A DNA stretch of 43,404 nt, taken from Ruminococcus sp. Zagget11 (lineage in GTDB: Bacteria; Bacillota; Clostridia; Oscillospirales; Ruminococcaceae). The DNA lies in contig MSHL01000028.1 of NCBI GenBank assembly GCA_001941135.1, forward strand, positions 1 through 43,404, written 5' to 3'. Position 1 is the stretch's first letter, and each line of letters begins with the position of its first letter. The notes below the pieces were generated by a model, which made no database searches, was not told the DNA's origin, and saw only the letters and a list, made by a program, of their open reading frames with translations. The position numbers were made by a program, and so were the translations under genes. Shown in pieces: positions 1-9,672 of this stretch.

Positions 1-2
1 GT

Positions 3-764
3 ATTGTGGGCGCATGGAAACGCATTACGAGAAAGGTAGCGCCGACAATTTACCTTGAGGAAATAGATGCGCACTTTGAAAAGGTGTTCGATGTTAAAAA
101 CGACAGTGAACACCGTGTATGGCACGAGATTATTTCGGAAAAGGTTCATATTGACCTGCATCTACTGCTGCCAAACGACAGCCGCCCCTTTTATGTGGTT
201 TATACAACGGGAATGAGCGATTTGCCCATGAAATTCAAAAGACCCGATGTGACATGGGATTACAAAAAAACTCATGAACGCGCGGAAATATTCTGTCTGC
301 TGCTGCCCGACTGGAGCATTGACTTTGAACGCCGTGCCCCAAAGGAAGAGCTTATCTGCTACTGGTGGATTTTTGAAGTGATAAAGGCAGCCGCAAGATA
401 CCCACATATATCAGGTAACTTTATCGGAAACGGACACACACTCCAATATACATCGGAAAACAAGCCCTTTGCAGACAACACACTGCTCTGCTCCGCTATC
501 TTCGCGGTTTTCGATGACAGTGATTTCGAGGGAAAATATGGTGACGACTTGGGGTATATGCGTACTGCCGATGGAGCACATATAAACCTGCTGTACATCA
601 TTCCCCTGTATAAGGAGGAGCTGCAGTTCAAGCTGGATCATGGTGCTGAACCGCTGCTGAAACGGCTTTTGGGCGACAGCGTAAAGGATTTCTCACAAAT
701 TACATTAAATTCAAGCAGAAAAAATGTCTGCAAAGACGAAGAAAATGAAAATATTATTTATTAG
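3..764 (+). CDS. SUFU (suppressor of fused) domain protein, 5' end outside the window
   Basis: The frame is open to the left edge. A GTG at 6 could be a start but has no ribosome binding site in view, so the gene is probably cut off. The 250 or so visible residues are rich in Trp, Asp and Glu. They resemble bacterial suppressor-of-fused domain proteins (PF05076-like), with the pattern of a Trp-His pair, an IDLHLLLP strand, a YVVYTTGMSDLPM segment and, later, an LLYIIPLYKEEL segment. Bacterial SUFU proteins are often immunity or accessory proteins of unknown target; no toxin is visible beside it. The stop lies 18 bases before rplI, on the same strand, so the two may share a transcript. The family call is from remembered motif similarity, not a search. 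Confidence 0.72.
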   Translation: MVGAWKRITRKVAPTIYLEEIDAHFEKVFDVKNDSEHRVWHEIISEKVHIDLHLLLPNDSRPFYVVYTTGMSDLPMKFKRPDVTWDYKKTHERAEIFCLLLPDWSIDFERRAPKEELICYWWIFEVIKAAARYPHISGNFIGNGHTLQYTSENKPFADNTLLCSAIFAVFDDSDFEGKYGDDLGYMRTADGAHINLLYIIPLYKEELQFKLDHGAEPLLKRLLGDSVKDFSQITLNSSRKNVCKDEENENIIY

Positions 765-782
765 CGAAAGGAATGATAACTG

Positions 783-1232
783 ATGAGGGTTATTTTTACA
801 CAGGACGTTAAGGGTTCGGGAAAAAAAGGCGAGGTTAAGGAGGTTTCCGACGGATATGCAAGAAATTTCCTTATCGGAAAGGGTCTTGCCATCGAGGCTA
901 ACGCCAAGAATATGTCCGAGCTTGCAGGCAAAAAGGCATCGGAGCAGCACAAGAACGATGTTGCAAGGCAGGAGGCGCTGGACAACGCCGCTAAAGTAAA
1001 AGGAAAAACCGTTACCTGCAGGGCTAACTCCGGTGCGGGCGGTAAGCTTTTCGGGGCAATTACCGCTGCCAATATAGCCGAGCTTATCGGTGAACAGCTT
1101 GGAGTAAAAATCGAGAAGAAAAAAATTTCCCTTTCGGGTGAAATAAAGAATTTCGGTGAATATACCGCTGAGCTTAAGTTTTACAGTGGAATTTCCGAGA
1201 AAATCACCGTAAATGTCATACCACAGGAATAA
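783..1232 (+). CDS. rplI: 50S ribosomal protein L9
   Basis: L9 binds 23S rRNA in the large subunit near the L1 stalk. At 149 residues it has the usual family length. The N-terminal signature is clear: [20 protein letters not shown], followed by the conserved DGYARNFLI segment. A lysine- and alanine-rich central helix then joins the C-terminal rRNA-binding domain. The ATG at 783 follows an AAAGGA ribosome binding site by about 11 bases. It is the first recognisable core gene of an rplI-dnaB-tilS-hpt-ftsH run, an order common in Firmicutes, and dnaB begins 6 bases after its stop. Confidence 0.97.
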   Translation: MRVIFTQDVKGSGKKGEVKEVSDGYARNFLIGKGLAIEANAKNMSELAGKKASEQHKNDVARQEALDNAAKVKGKTVTCRANSGAGGKLFGAITAANIAELIGEQLGVKIEKKKISLSGEIKNFGEYTAELKFYSGISEKITVNVIPQE

Positions 1233-1238
1233 ACTGCT

Positions 1239-2591
1239 ATGGAACTTACTGATTTGGCGGCAAGAGAAATGCCGCACAGCGTCGAAGCCGAACAAACCGT
1301 CCTTGGCGCAATACTTATTGACTCGGAACAGCTCTCGCTGGTTATGGAGCATATAAAGCCGGAAAGCTTTTACGTTTCCAAGCACAGGGATCTATACAAT
1401 ATTATCCTTAGACAATTTACCCTCGGCATTGACACGGATATTATAACCGTCATTGACGAGGCGGTAAAGGCGAATGTATTTGAAAGTGCGGAAGCAGGTA
1501 AAAATTATCTTGCTGCCATTATGCAGGGTGTCCCTACCCTCGCAAACCTTGAAAGCTACTGCCGTATAGTTGAGGAAAAATATTACCTCCGTTCCCTTAT
1601 CGAGGCATCTACCGAAATAATAAGAAACTGCACAGAAAGCTCCGAGCCTGCATCTGTTCTGCTGGATTCTGCGGAACAGATGATATACGACATTCGCCAA
1701 GGAAAGGAAGTCAGCGGTCTTACAAAGATAGATGAGGTGCTTATCGGCACTTATGACCATCTTCAGCAGATTTCAGGCGATGACAGGGAACGCTATCAGA
1801 GTGCACGTTCGGGTTATTCGGCTTTGGACAGCATAATCAGCGGTCTTAATAATTCCGACTTGCTGGTTCTTGCCGCCCGTCCGGGTATGGGAAAATCAGC
1901 TTTTGCCCTGAATATTGCCGCCAATGTGTGCCGATACAGCTTTGACAAGGACGTGGTATATTTTTCACTGGAAATGTCAAAGGAACAGCTTGCATCCCGT
2001 ATGCTTTCAGCGGAAAGCATGGTTGACCTGAGCAAGCTGATTAAGGGAAATGTGGATGCTGCCGATTGGGAAAAATTAGCGAAAGGTGCGGACAGACTGG
2101 CTGCCATGAATCTGTATCTTGACGATACGGCAGGTATAAACGTGGTTCAAATGAAAGCCAAGCTGCGCCGACTGAAAAATGTGGGACTGGTTATAATAGA
2201 CTATTTGCAGCTTATGAGTTCAAACCGCCGTATAGACAATCGTGTGCAGGAAATATCGGAAATTACCCGTCAGTTAAAGCTGATGGCTAAGGAGCTTGAT
2301 GTGCCTGTTATTACCCTTTCACAGCTTTCAAGAGCGGTAGAATCCCGTACAGATAAGCGTCCTATGCTTTCCGATCTGCGTGAATCAGGCTCTATCGAAC
2401 AGGATGCGGATATAGTAATGTTCCTTTACCGTGAGGGGTATTACAACAAGGATAAGGTAGAGGACGTAAACCTTGCCGAATGTATAGTTGCCAAGAATCG
2501 TCATGGTGAAACAGGTACGGTAAATATGCGTTGGAACGGTCAATACACTCTGTTTCTCAGTGAGGACAAGCGTCCTTCATCAATGGGATAG
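1239..2591 (+). CDS. dnaB: Replicative DNA helicase DnaB
   Basis: This is the hexameric 5'-3' helicase that unwinds DNA at the replication fork and contacts primase. The 450 residues begin with the N-terminal primase-interacting domain (MPHSVEAEQTVLGAIL near residue 11). The RecA-like motor follows: Walker A ARPGMGKS near 213-220, the YFSLEMSKEQ segment near 241-250, Walker B ending in Asp 321 (LVIIDYLQLM), and the DLRESGSIEQDAD motif near 380. Length and motif order are normal and no intein is present. It starts 6 bases after rplI, with only a weak AGGA upstream, which suggests translational coupling. The downstream tilS start is 3 bases past its stop. Confidence 0.97.
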   Translation: MELTDLAAREMPHSVEAEQTVLGAILIDSEQLSLVMEHIKPESFYVSKHRDLYNIILRQFTLGIDTDIITVIDEAVKANVFESAEAGKNYLAAIMQGVPTLANLESYCRIVEEKYYLRSLIEASTEIIRNCTESSEPASVLLDSAEQMIYDIRQGKEVSGLTKIDEVLIGTYDHLQQISGDDRERYQSARSGYSALDSIISGLNNSDLLVLAARPGMGKSAFALNIAANVCRYSFDKDVVYFSLEMSKEQLASRMLSAESMVDLSKLIKGNVDAADWEKLAKGADRLAAMNLYLDDTAGINVVQMKAKLRRLKNVGLVIIDYLQLMSSNRRIDNRVQEISEITRQLKLMAKELDVPVITLSQLSRAVESRTDKRPMLSDLRESGSIEQDADIVMFLYREGYYNKDKVEDVNLAECIVAKNRHGETGTVNMRWNGQYTLFLSEDKRPSSMG

Positions 2592-2594
2592 AAT

Positions 2595-3971
2595 ATGAAA
2601 AATACTAATAGGATTGATTTACCCGAGAGGGTAATGAATACAATTCACGAGCATGATATGATTGAACGGGACGATGCCGTTATTGTGGGACTTTCTGGCG
2701 GCGCGGACAGCGTATGCCTGCTGCTGTGCCTTTCGGAGATAAAGCAAAAAATCGGCTTTTCTCTGCGGGCAATTCATGTAAATCATATGATGCGGGGTGA
2801 TGAAAGCTGCCATGATGAAAGCTTTTGCAAGGAGCTTTGCCAAAAGCTTGGCATACCGCTTGATATACAAAGAGTTGATGTGTTTTCCTATATGTCAGAG
2901 TGCGGAGGGTCGAGTGAAGAAGCTGCAAGAATACTCCGTTACAGGGCATTTTCACAGTCGGCACTCCCCTTTCCTGCGGCAAAAATCGCAACAGCACATA
3001 ATATGTGCGACAATTCCGAAACACTGCTGTTCAACATAACCCGCGGCACCGCAAACAGAGGACTTTGCGGTATTCCCTACAAAAGGGATAATATTATCCG
3101 TCCGCTGCTCGATATTTCAAGGGAGGATATAGAAGAATATCTTTCCGCTGCGGGACAATCCTTTGTTACCGATTCCAGTAACTTAGGCAATGATTATTCC
3201 AGAAACATCCTGCGTCATAAGGTTATTCCGATTTTACGCGGTATTAACGGGAATTTACACGAAAATATCCGCCGACTTACATGCTCCGCCGCCGAGGATG
3301 AGCGCTTCTTCACGGAAATGCTGTCCAAAACCGATGAACGGGATATCTGCAGGCAGCACCCCGCCGTAAGAAAGCGTTATATACGGAATATCCTCGAAAA
3401 AAATAACATTCCATGTTCATATGAACGCATATGCAATATCGATAGCCTGTTAAGCGGGCGGGTATCTGCAAAAATTGCTGTGGGAAAAAATAAATATGCC
3501 GTTCTGAAAAACGGTATTCTTACCGTTGAAAGCGTACCCGATTTACCAATCGATACCTGTTTTGTAGCTCTTGAAGCCGTAAAAGAATGTTCCGTAGCTA
3601 TTTCCGAATTTGATAAAATGGTGAAAATTTCAAGGTATTATGACGATAATGCAATAAAACAGGTCATAATTCATAAAAAATCAACAAACAATTGTTTTAA
3701 TTGTGATAGAATAAGTGGTAGTATTAAAATCAGATTAAGAAAAGGCTCCGACAGTGTTATACTGAAAGGCAGAGATTTTCATACCAGACTAAAAAAGCTT
3801 GATTCTTCCCTTGGACTGACGTTGTCACAGCGCCGTCAGGCTATTGTCCTTGAGGATGATAACGGTGTGTTCTGGGCTGAATATGTCGGTGCTGCCGCGC
3901 GTGTGGCCTGCAATGAAAACGATCCCCCAGAAAAAATATATGAAATAAAGGTTGTGTCCTCAAATGGTTGA
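2595..3971 (+). CDS. tilS: tRNA(Ile)-lysidine synthase TilS
   Basis: TilS attaches lysine to C34 of the AUA-reading tRNA-Ile, using ATP, in the cytoplasm. The N-type ATP pyrophosphatase P-loop SGGADS sits at residues 34-39. It is followed by IHVNHMMRG, then by ATAHNMCDNSETLLFNITRGT, a family-typical segment. The C-terminal part (FHTRLKKL...LEDDNGVFW) fits the TilS C-terminal domain. The 458 residues are usual for Firmicutes. A GGGAT sequence is the only upstream ribosome binding site, so translation probably depends on dnaB just upstream. Its end overlaps the hpt start by 8 bases, a conserved tilS-hpt arrangement. Confidence 0.95.
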   Translation: MKNTNRIDLPERVMNTIHEHDMIERDDAVIVGLSGGADSVCLLLCLSEIKQKIGFSLRAIHVNHMMRGDESCHDESFCKELCQKLGIPLDIQRVDVFSYMSECGGSSEEAARILRYRAFSQSALPFPAAKIATAHNMCDNSETLLFNITRGTANRGLCGIPYKRDNIIRPLLDISREDIEEYLSAAGQSFVTDSSNLGNDYSRNILRHKVIPILRGINGNLHENIRRLTCSAAEDERFFTEMLSKTDERDICRQHPAVRKRYIRNILEKNNIPCSYERICNIDSLLSGRVSAKIAVGKNKYAVLKNGILTVESVPDLPIDTCFVALEAVKECSVAISEFDKMVKISRYYDDNAIKQVIIHKKSTNNCFNCDRISGSIKIRLRKGSDSVILKGRDFHTRLKKLDSSLGLTLSQRRQAIVLEDDNGVFWAEYVGAAARVACNENDPPEKIYEIKVVSSNG

Positions 3972-4518
3972 CACCTTGCCCGTAAGCTTTGGATACGAAA
4001 ATATAAAACGGGTGATTATACCCGAAAATGAACTGAAAGCGAGAATAGCAGAGGTTGGCAAGTGCATTTCCCTTGAATACAGCGAAAAGCCTTTGCTGCT
4101 AATCGCGATACTTAAAGGCTCTTTCATTTTTCTCGCCGATTTATGCAGAGAAATTACCGTCCCCTGTGAGGTGGAATTTATGAGAAGCTCCAGCTATGTG
4201 GGAAATTCAACGGTTTCAACAGGCAATCCAAAGGACATTTTCGGAATAGACAAGGATATATCAAAGTATCATGTTCTGCTTGTGGAGGATATAGTTGATA
4301 CAGGTAAAACGCTTGTGCGCGTTACCGAACAGCTGAAGAAGCTTAATCCCCTTTCACTGAAGGTCTGTACTCTCCTCGATAAGCCCGAAAGACGAGAGGT
4401 CGATTTTTCGCCTGATTTTGCCCTGTTTACCGTGCCCGATGTTTTCGTGGTGGGATATGGGCTTGATTTTGATGAGAAATATCGAAACCTGCCATATATT
4501 GCAGAGGTTTCGCTTTGA
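3964..4518 (+). CDS. hpt: Hypoxanthine phosphoribosyltransferase
   Basis: This purine-salvage enzyme joins hypoxanthine or guanine to PRPP. The PRPP-binding loop VLLVEDIVDTGKTL is intact. So are the RSSSYVGNSTVSTG flexible loop and the C-terminal VVGYGLDFDEKYRNLPYI segment. I prefer ATG 3964 (184 residues) to the in-frame TTG at 3952, because the AAAGG at 3946-3950 is 13 bases from the ATG but only 1 base from the TTG. The gene overlaps tilS by 8 bases. ftsH follows after a 59-base gap that carries an AAGGAAGG ribosome binding site. Confidence 0.95.
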   Translation: MVDTLPVSFGYENIKRVIIPENELKARIAEVGKCISLEYSEKPLLLIAILKGSFIFLADLCREITVPCEVEFMRSSSYVGNSTVSTGNPKDIFGIDKDISKYHVLLVEDIVDTGKTLVRVTEQLKKLNPLSLKVCTLLDKPERREVDFSPDFALFTVPDVFVVGYGLDFDEKYRNLPYIAEVSL

Positions 4519-4577
4519 TTTTTTTGTGATGAGGGTAACCTCAAATCTACTCACAGAAAAAGGAAGGCTTTATTTAT

Positions 4578-6509
4578 ATGAACAGAAGAAGCAGTGGCGT
4601 CCTTATTTACATCATTATAGCTGTTGTACTGATAATCGGTATATTTTCCGTTACTCGCGGTGCAGCTACTACCACGGAAACCTATACCTATTCGCAAATA
4701 ATGTCTTATTTTGACAGCTACAGTGTTTCCGGCTATACCTTTGATTTGGGATCGGGCGAGCTACAAATGACGGTTATTGAGGACGGTGTCGAAAGAACCA
4801 TCTCCTATACCGTACCCGATATAAGCTTGTTTATAAACGAAGTAAACACCAATGCCGCTAATTATCGTCAGAAATACAACGAGCTGCATCCCGATGCGCC
4901 ATTAAGCCAAGACTATTATCAGATACAGGATTTGTCATGGCTGTATAACTTCCTGCCGTCACTTATTATCCTTATAATAATGGTTGCACTGTTCTTCTTT
5001 ATGATGCGGCAGGCAGGCGGCGGCTCCAGAATGAACAACTTCGGCAAAGCCAATGTAAAAAAACAGCCCAAGAAAAAGAACACCTTTGCGGACGTTGCAG
5101 GCGCGGAAGAGGAAAAACAGGAGCTGTCCGAGGTTGTTGACTTTTTGAAAAATCCAAAGAAATACAGCGAGATAGGTGCGAGAATACCCCGCGGTATCCT
5201 CCTCATAGGCCCTCCGGGTACAGGTAAAACCCTGTTGGCAAGAGCCGTTGCCGGTGAAGCGGGCGTTCCCTTTTTCGCTATTTCAGGCTCTGACTTCGTG
5301 GAAATGTTTGTCGGTGTGGGTGCCTCGAGAGTAAGAGATCTCTTTGAAACCGCAAAGAAAAACTCCCCCTCTATCGTCTTTATCGATGAGATAGATGCCG
5401 TTGGCCGCCAAAGAGGAGCAGGTCTTGGCGGAGGTCATGACGAACGCGAGCAAACTCTTAACCAGCTGCTTGTTGAAATGGATGGATTTGATGGCAATGA
5501 GGGCGTAATAGTCATCGCCGCCACAAACCGCCGTGATATACTCGATCCTGCTCTGCTTCGTCCCGGACGTTTTGACAGAGAGGTCGTTGTAAACTACCCT
5601 GACGTTAAGGGCAGAGAGGAAATTCTGAAAATTCACGCCAAGAATAAGCCCCTTGCACCCGATGTTGACCTTAATGTAATTGCAAAGACAACCCAGTATT
5701 TCACAGGTGCCGACTTGGAAAATCTGCTTAATGAGGCTGCGCTGCTTGCCGCAAGAGCAAACCGCAAGGCTATTACCGAGGCTGATATAGAGGAAGCCAC
5801 ACTTAAGGTTATCGCAGGACCGGAAAAGAAATCCACTCTCGTTACCGATAGGGATAGAAGAATCACCGCTTATCATGAGGCAGGTCATGCTGTTGCCGCT
5901 TATTTCCTGCCTGAATGTGAAAAGGTTCATCAGGTTACCACCATTCAGCGTGGGCAGGCTGCCGGCATGACAGTTACCCGCCCCGACAGTGATGACAATC
6001 ATGTTACCAAGGGTAAGCTTTATCAGCAAATTGTCATGACAATGGGCGGCCGTGTTGCCGAGGCACTTACATTTGACGATGTTTGCACAGGTGCATCGGG
6101 CGATATACAGCAGGCTACCAAGAGCGCACAGGCTATGGTTACACGCTACGGCTTCTCCGAAAAATTGGGACCTGTGCTTTACGGCAGTGAGCATGAGGAG
6201 GTTTTCCTCGGACGGGATTACGGTAATTCCAGAACCTACAGTGAAGAAACAGCCGCTCTCATCGATTCGGAGGTAAGGCGCATTATTACCGCTGCCTATG
6301 ACGAATGTGTTGAGCTGCTGAAAACCCATCGGGATAAGCTTAAAGAGCTGGCAGAATACCTCATCGAATACGAGAAAATTGACGGTGATGACTTCTGTAG
6401 GATGATGGAGGGTACATTTGAGTACACCTTGAAATCAACTCCTTCGGAAAAGCCGTCCAATGAAAAGATTACACTTGATAAGCCTGCGGATACACCGTCG
6501 GATAATTAA
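4578..6509 (+). CDS. ftsH: ATP-dependent zinc metalloprotease FtsH
   Basis: FtsH is a membrane-anchored AAA+ protease that degrades misassembled membrane proteins and short-lived regulators. Two membrane segments (about residues 8-25 and 127-143) flank an extracytoplasmic domain. The AAA module has Walker A GPPGTGKT at 211-218, Walker B IVFIDEID near 267-273, and the second region of homology ending in [10 protein letters not shown] near 327-335. The zinc site HEAGH is at 433-437. The 643 residues match the family. The last 25 or so residues are a hydrophilic tail. It is the final gene of the rplI-ftsH group and is followed by a strong terminator. Confidence 0.98.
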   Translation: MNRRSSGVLIYIIIAVVLIIGIFSVTRGAATTTETYTYSQIMSYFDSYSVSGYTFDLGSGELQMTVIEDGVERTISYTVPDISLFINEVNTNAANYRQKYNELHPDAPLSQDYYQIQDLSWLYNFLPSLIILIIMVALFFFMMRQAGGGSRMNNFGKANVKKQPKKKNTFADVAGAEEEKQELSEVVDFLKNPKKYSEIGARIPRGILLIGPPGTGKTLLARAVAGEAGVPFFAISGSDFVEMFVGVGASRVRDLFETAKKNSPSIVFIDEIDAVGRQRGAGLGGGHDEREQTLNQLLVEMDGFDGNEGVIVIAATNRRDILDPALLRPGRFDREVVVNYPDVKGREEILKIHAKNKPLAPDVDLNVIAKTTQYFTGADLENLLNEAALLAARANRKAITEADIEEATLKVIAGPEKKSTLVTDRDRRITAYHEAGHAVAAYFLPECEKVHQVTTIQRGQAAGMTVTRPDSDDNHVTKGKLYQQIVMTMGGRVAEALTFDDVCTGASGDIQQATKSAQAMVTRYGFSEKLGPVLYGSEHEEVFLGRDYGNSRTYSEETAALIDSEVRRIITAAYDECVELLKTHRDKLKELAEYLIEYEKIDGDDFCRMMEGTFEYTLKSTPSEKPSNEKITLDKPADTPSDN

Positions 6510-6527
6510 GCTAAACAGAGATACATT

Positions 6528-6566
6528 CCGCAGACAAGGTGCATAAGCCTTCGTCTGCGGTTTTTT
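6528..6566 (+). terminator. Rho-independent terminator after ftsH
   Basis: CCGCAGACAAGG at 6528-6539 pairs with CCTTCGTCTGCGG at 6548-6560, leaving a single bulged base. The arm is followed by six T at 6561-6566. This ends the rplI-ftsH transcription unit. Confidence 0.9.
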
Positions 6567-6581
6567 CAGAAAGGACAAAAT

Positions 6582-7697
6582 ATGGATAACAGCTATACAT
6601 CCCCCTCGCCGTCACCCGATGAACGCAGGACTATTCGGCGGTATTATTTCAGGATTTCCTTTATTCTGCTGACGCTTCTTGTGGTGTTTAACGGCATAAG
6701 CACTCTTGCGCGCTACGGTGCGGCGGCAATTGCGGGAGGAGGCATTGACAGTGAATCTCTCTCGCTGGGATTAAGTATTATTCGCCAAAATCCCGTTATT
6801 TCTGCGGTATACTCCTATTTTTTCCCTCTTGCCGCCGATATTGCCGCTTTCGGGGTTGGATGTGTTGTAACGAATTTTAATCTGAGGGATAAGCTGCGTT
6901 TCAAGGGATTTACCGGTAAAGAGCTGTGCGCCTTTACCGCCTGCTCCCTTGGGGGTTCGCTTATAGGCTCATTTATCATGATTATTGTGGTTGTGGTTTT
7001 TGCTGTGCTGTATTTCGCCTCGAGCGGTGAGTCGTCAGGCATAAACGATATACTGAATTCAATAAGTGAGCGTTCAATCATTGTTTCTGACGACAATCCT
7101 CTGTGGCTGGATATGCTCATATACTTTTACATTTGCTTTGCAGGTCCAATAATGGAGGAGCTTGTGTTTAGGGGCGTTCTCTTGGACGGACTGAGAAAAT
7201 ACGGAAATCGCTTCGGTATCATTATGTCGGGAATCCTTTTCGGTCTTTTCCACCAGAACATTGTACAGTGTATACCCGCAATCATAATGGGTATAGTTTT
7301 TGCGGAAATGGCAGTCCGAAGCAATTCGCTTATTCCATCTATATTCGTCCACATACTCAATAACAGTATGTCTGCGCTGCTTATGATTTTTATAAATAAC
7401 GTTGACCTAAGCGCCCTTTATTCAATCACCGATTATACAGACTTGTCCTCCGCTCTTACCGCAGATGTTATAGCATACATGATTATTGTTTCACTAAACG
7501 GACTTTTCAGGTTTGCCTGCCTTATTGCGGCTATACTGATTGTAATTAACTATTTTTCAAAGGGCGGAAAGCTTGTCCCATCAAATGAATACACAAGGTC
7601 GAGAACATGGAGCTACCTTTTCACCTCCCTGCCATGGCTGCTGATAATATTCTTTCTTCTCTACGAAACACTCACTTCCCTTTCCTTTTTAGCATAA
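6582..7697 (+). CDS. CPBP family intramembrane glutamic protease
   Basis: This is a polytopic membrane protein with about eight hydrophobic segments. It carries the CPBP (Rce1/Abi, PF02517) motifs: EELVFR at 192-197 inside a membrane-proximal helix, FGLFHQN with His 224, and SIFVHILNN with His 257. Relatives include eukaryotic Rce1 and bacterial proteins linked to bacteriocin self-immunity or regulated proteolysis, so the substrate cannot be told from sequence. The 371 residues are long for the family because of an extra N-terminal membrane region and a C-terminal pair of helices. The gene starts just after the ftsH terminator, with an AGAAAGGA ribosome binding site. Confidence 0.9.
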   Translation: MDNSYTSPSPSPDERRTIRRYYFRISFILLTLLVVFNGISTLARYGAAAIAGGGIDSESLSLGLSIIRQNPVISAVYSYFFPLAADIAAFGVGCVVTNFNLRDKLRFKGFTGKELCAFTACSLGGSLIGSFIMIIVVVVFAVLYFASSGESSGINDILNSISERSIIVSDDNPLWLDMLIYFYICFAGPIMEELVFRGVLLDGLRKYGNRFGIIMSGILFGLFHQNIVQCIPAIIMGIVFAEMAVRSNSLIPSIFVHILNNSMSALLMIFINNVDLSALYSITDYTDLSSALTADVIAYMIIVSLNGLFRFACLIAAILIVINYFSKGGKLVPSNEYTRSRTWSYLFTSLPWLLIIFFLLYETLTSLSFLA

Positions 7698-7734
7698 TAT
7701 AAATAGGCATAAAAAATGCTCTTTAATGTTTATT

Positions 7735-7762
7735 TTGCCTTAGTGTGGGTAAAACTATAACC
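7735..7762 (+). promoter_or_regulatory. Possible sigma-A promoter for mazF
   Basis: TTGCCT at 7735-7740 and TATAAC at 7757-7762 are 16 bases apart. The left half of an inverted repeat (7742-7749) lies in the spacer. The match is moderate and no start site has been mapped. Confidence 0.45.
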
Positions 7763-7803
7763 GGATAGATATTTATCTTCCCACACTTATCGGTACACCG
7801 ATA
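7742..7803. repeat. Two inverted repeats in the mazF leader
   Basis: AGTGTGGG at 7742-7749 and CCCACACT at 7780-7787 form an 8-base inverted repeat. Immediately after it, TATCGGTACACCGATA at 7788-7803 is a second palindrome with a four-base centre. Neither is followed by a T run, so they look like operator or mRNA structures rather than terminators. Confidence 0.6.
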
Positions 7804-7851
7804 GCTTACTTACGGTATCAATCATAGGCAACAGAAAGGATGAGCATAAAA

Positions 7852-8211
7852 ATGTCTGTAAGGCGAGGAGAAATCTACTATGCCGATCTAAGTCCGGTAG
7901 TCGGCTCGGAGCAGGGCGGTATTCGTCCGGTTCTTATTGTACAGAATGATGTCGGCAACAGGCATAGTCCAACTGTTATAGCGGCGGCTATAACAAGCCA
8001 GCGTGAAAAAGCCAAGCTGCCAACGCATATAGAGCTGAATGCGGACAAATGCGGTCTTGCAAAGGACAGCGTTGTCCTGCTTGAACAAATTCGCACAATT
8101 GATAAAAAAAGACTGAAGGAACGTATGGGAGAGCTTGACAGTCCATCCATGAGCATGGTTGACAATGCACTTTCAATCAGCTTCGGTCTTGGTTCGGGGG
8201 GAGTTACATAA
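7852..8211 (+). CDS. MazF/PemK family endoribonuclease (EndoA-like toxin), no visible antitoxin
   Basis: The 119 residues follow the Firmicutes EndoA/NdoA pattern closely: [20 protein letters not shown] at the N-terminus, then [29 protein letters not shown] and [15 protein letters not shown]. MazF toxins are sequence-specific mRNA interferases of toxin-antitoxin pairs. ATG 7852 is preferred over ATG 7840, because AGAAAGGA at 7833-7840 overlaps the earlier codon and because homologues begin this way. In Bacillus the EndoAI antitoxin sits directly upstream; here the 154 bases back to the CPBP gene hold no antitoxin-like frame. The gene appears to be a single-gene unit ending in its own terminator. 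Confidence 0.93.
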   Translation: MSVRRGEIYYADLSPVVGSEQGGIRPVLIVQNDVGNRHSPTVIAAAITSQREKAKLPTHIELNADKCGLAKDSVVLLEQIRTIDKKRLKERMGELDSPSMSMVDNALSISFGLGSGGVT

Positions 8212-8223
8212 CTCCCCTTTTTT
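8198..8223 (+). terminator. Rho-independent terminator overlapping the mazF stop codon
   Basis: GGGGAGTT at 8198-8205 pairs with AACTCCCC at 8210-8217 around a four-base loop. Six T follow at 8218-8223. The left arm is part of the last mazF codons. Confidence 0.92.
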
Positions 8224-8321
8224 AGGTCTGTCTTAGTATATTCACACCGAAATTATCGCATAATACGGATATAAAAAGCGGATTACATTTCTGCATCTGT
8301 CTATATTTATGAGGTGAGTGT

Positions 8322-9672
8322 GTGAACAATAACAGTCAAGGAACAAATCGCGAACAATGGTCCTCAAAAATAGGTTTTATCATGTCGGCGGCAGGCTCTG
8401 CAATCGGACTTGGAAATCTATGGAAATTTCCGTATATGGCGGGAACAAACGGCGGCGGTATTTTCCTGCTGCTGTATATACTGTTGGCGGCACTTATCGG
8501 TATCCCCATACTTATGACCGAGCTGGCTGTGGGACGCGCGGGGAGAAAAAATGCCATAGCGTCATGCCGCAGCATAAATCCCCATTGGGGTTTTGTGGGG
8601 GCGTTCGGAATAGCGGGGGCTTTTTTCGTGCTGTCCTACTATTGCGTTGTGGGGGGGCTGGGTGCTTAAATACTTGGCAAGCTCTCTTACGGGTTCGATA
8701 CCATCGCCCGGATACTTTGATTCCTACAGTACGGAGGCTATTGAACCGATTATCTGGATGATTGTATTCTGCCTTATAAATGTTGTAATAGTTTCATGGG
8801 GCGTATCAAAGGGAATTGAACGTGTATCAACTATAGTTCTCCCTCTGCTGCTTATTATGCTCTTGGGGATAATGGTATACGTTTTGACTCTCCCGAATGC
8901 CATTGAGGGAGTAGGCTTTATATTTTTACCGAATTTCAGTGATATAAACAGTATCGGTGATTTTGCAAAAATATGCGTAAGTGCTTTGGGACAGGTCTTT
9001 TTCTCCCTTTCCTTAGGAATGGGTACCCTTATAACCTACGGCAGCTATCTTGACAAAAACGATAACCTTGGAAAAAGCACTGTGACAATAGTTGCGATTG
9101 ACACAATCATTGCCATAATTAGCAGCTTGACGGTTATGCCCGCCGTGTTTTCATTCGGTCTGAGTCCCGATGCGGGGACAGGACTTGTTTTTTCAACGCT
9201 GCCTGCCGTTTTTGCCAATTTAAAGGGCGGAAAAATTATCTCGGCAGTATTTTTCTTACTTGTTCTTTTTGCGGCGGTAACATCGTCAATATCGCTGTTG
9301 GAGGTAATAGCGGCATTTCTCTCCGAACGCTTTTCCCTTTCCCGTAAGGTATCGGTTATCCTGCCCACTGTGCTGATAGCGGCGGTAGGAACTTTGGCCT
9401 CTCTCTCCTGTGGAATCTTGTCTGATGTAAAAATCATGGGAATGACATTTTTCGACTTTTTCGTATTTCTTTCCGATCAGGTTGTCATGCCGCTGGGCGG
9501 GTTTTTCCTATGTATCCTTGCGGGATATATCTGGGATAAAGCTCTTCTGAAAAGGGAGCTGACAAGCAACGGAAAATATAAATTCAGGCTTTGGGGAACA
9601 TTCAGGGTAATCCTAAGATATATCGCCCCCGTCCTTATACTGGTCATATTTATATCACTGCTGACTTCGTAA
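8322..9672 (+). pseudogene. Sodium-dependent transporter of the NSS/SNF family, frameshifted at a G7 run
   Basis: The first frame (8322-8669, GTG start behind GAGGTGAG) encodes the N-terminal NSS signature WSSKIGFIMSAAGSAIGLGN, then LWKFPYMAGTNGGG and two membrane segments, breaking off after YYCVVGG. The rest continues in another frame from about 8650 to 9672, beginning GGWVLKYLASSL, with about nine more membrane segments. Removing one G from the run at 8651-8657 would rejoin them as VVGGWVLKYL, the expected family sequence, giving about 449 residues. NSS proteins take up amino acids or related amines with sodium. It could be a true lesion, a phase-variable tract or an assembly error; sequence alone cannot decide. 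Confidence 0.88.

Noticed and set aside
5283..6329. A 348-codon open frame on the minus strand opposite ftsH
   Set aside because: It lies wholly inside ftsH, has no motif and has shadow-frame composition.
7716..7760. A 14-codon frame (MLFNVYFALVWVKL) before mazF as a leader peptide or antitoxin
   Set aside because: No ribosome binding site, far too short for a MazE-type antitoxin, and it overlaps the candidate promoter.
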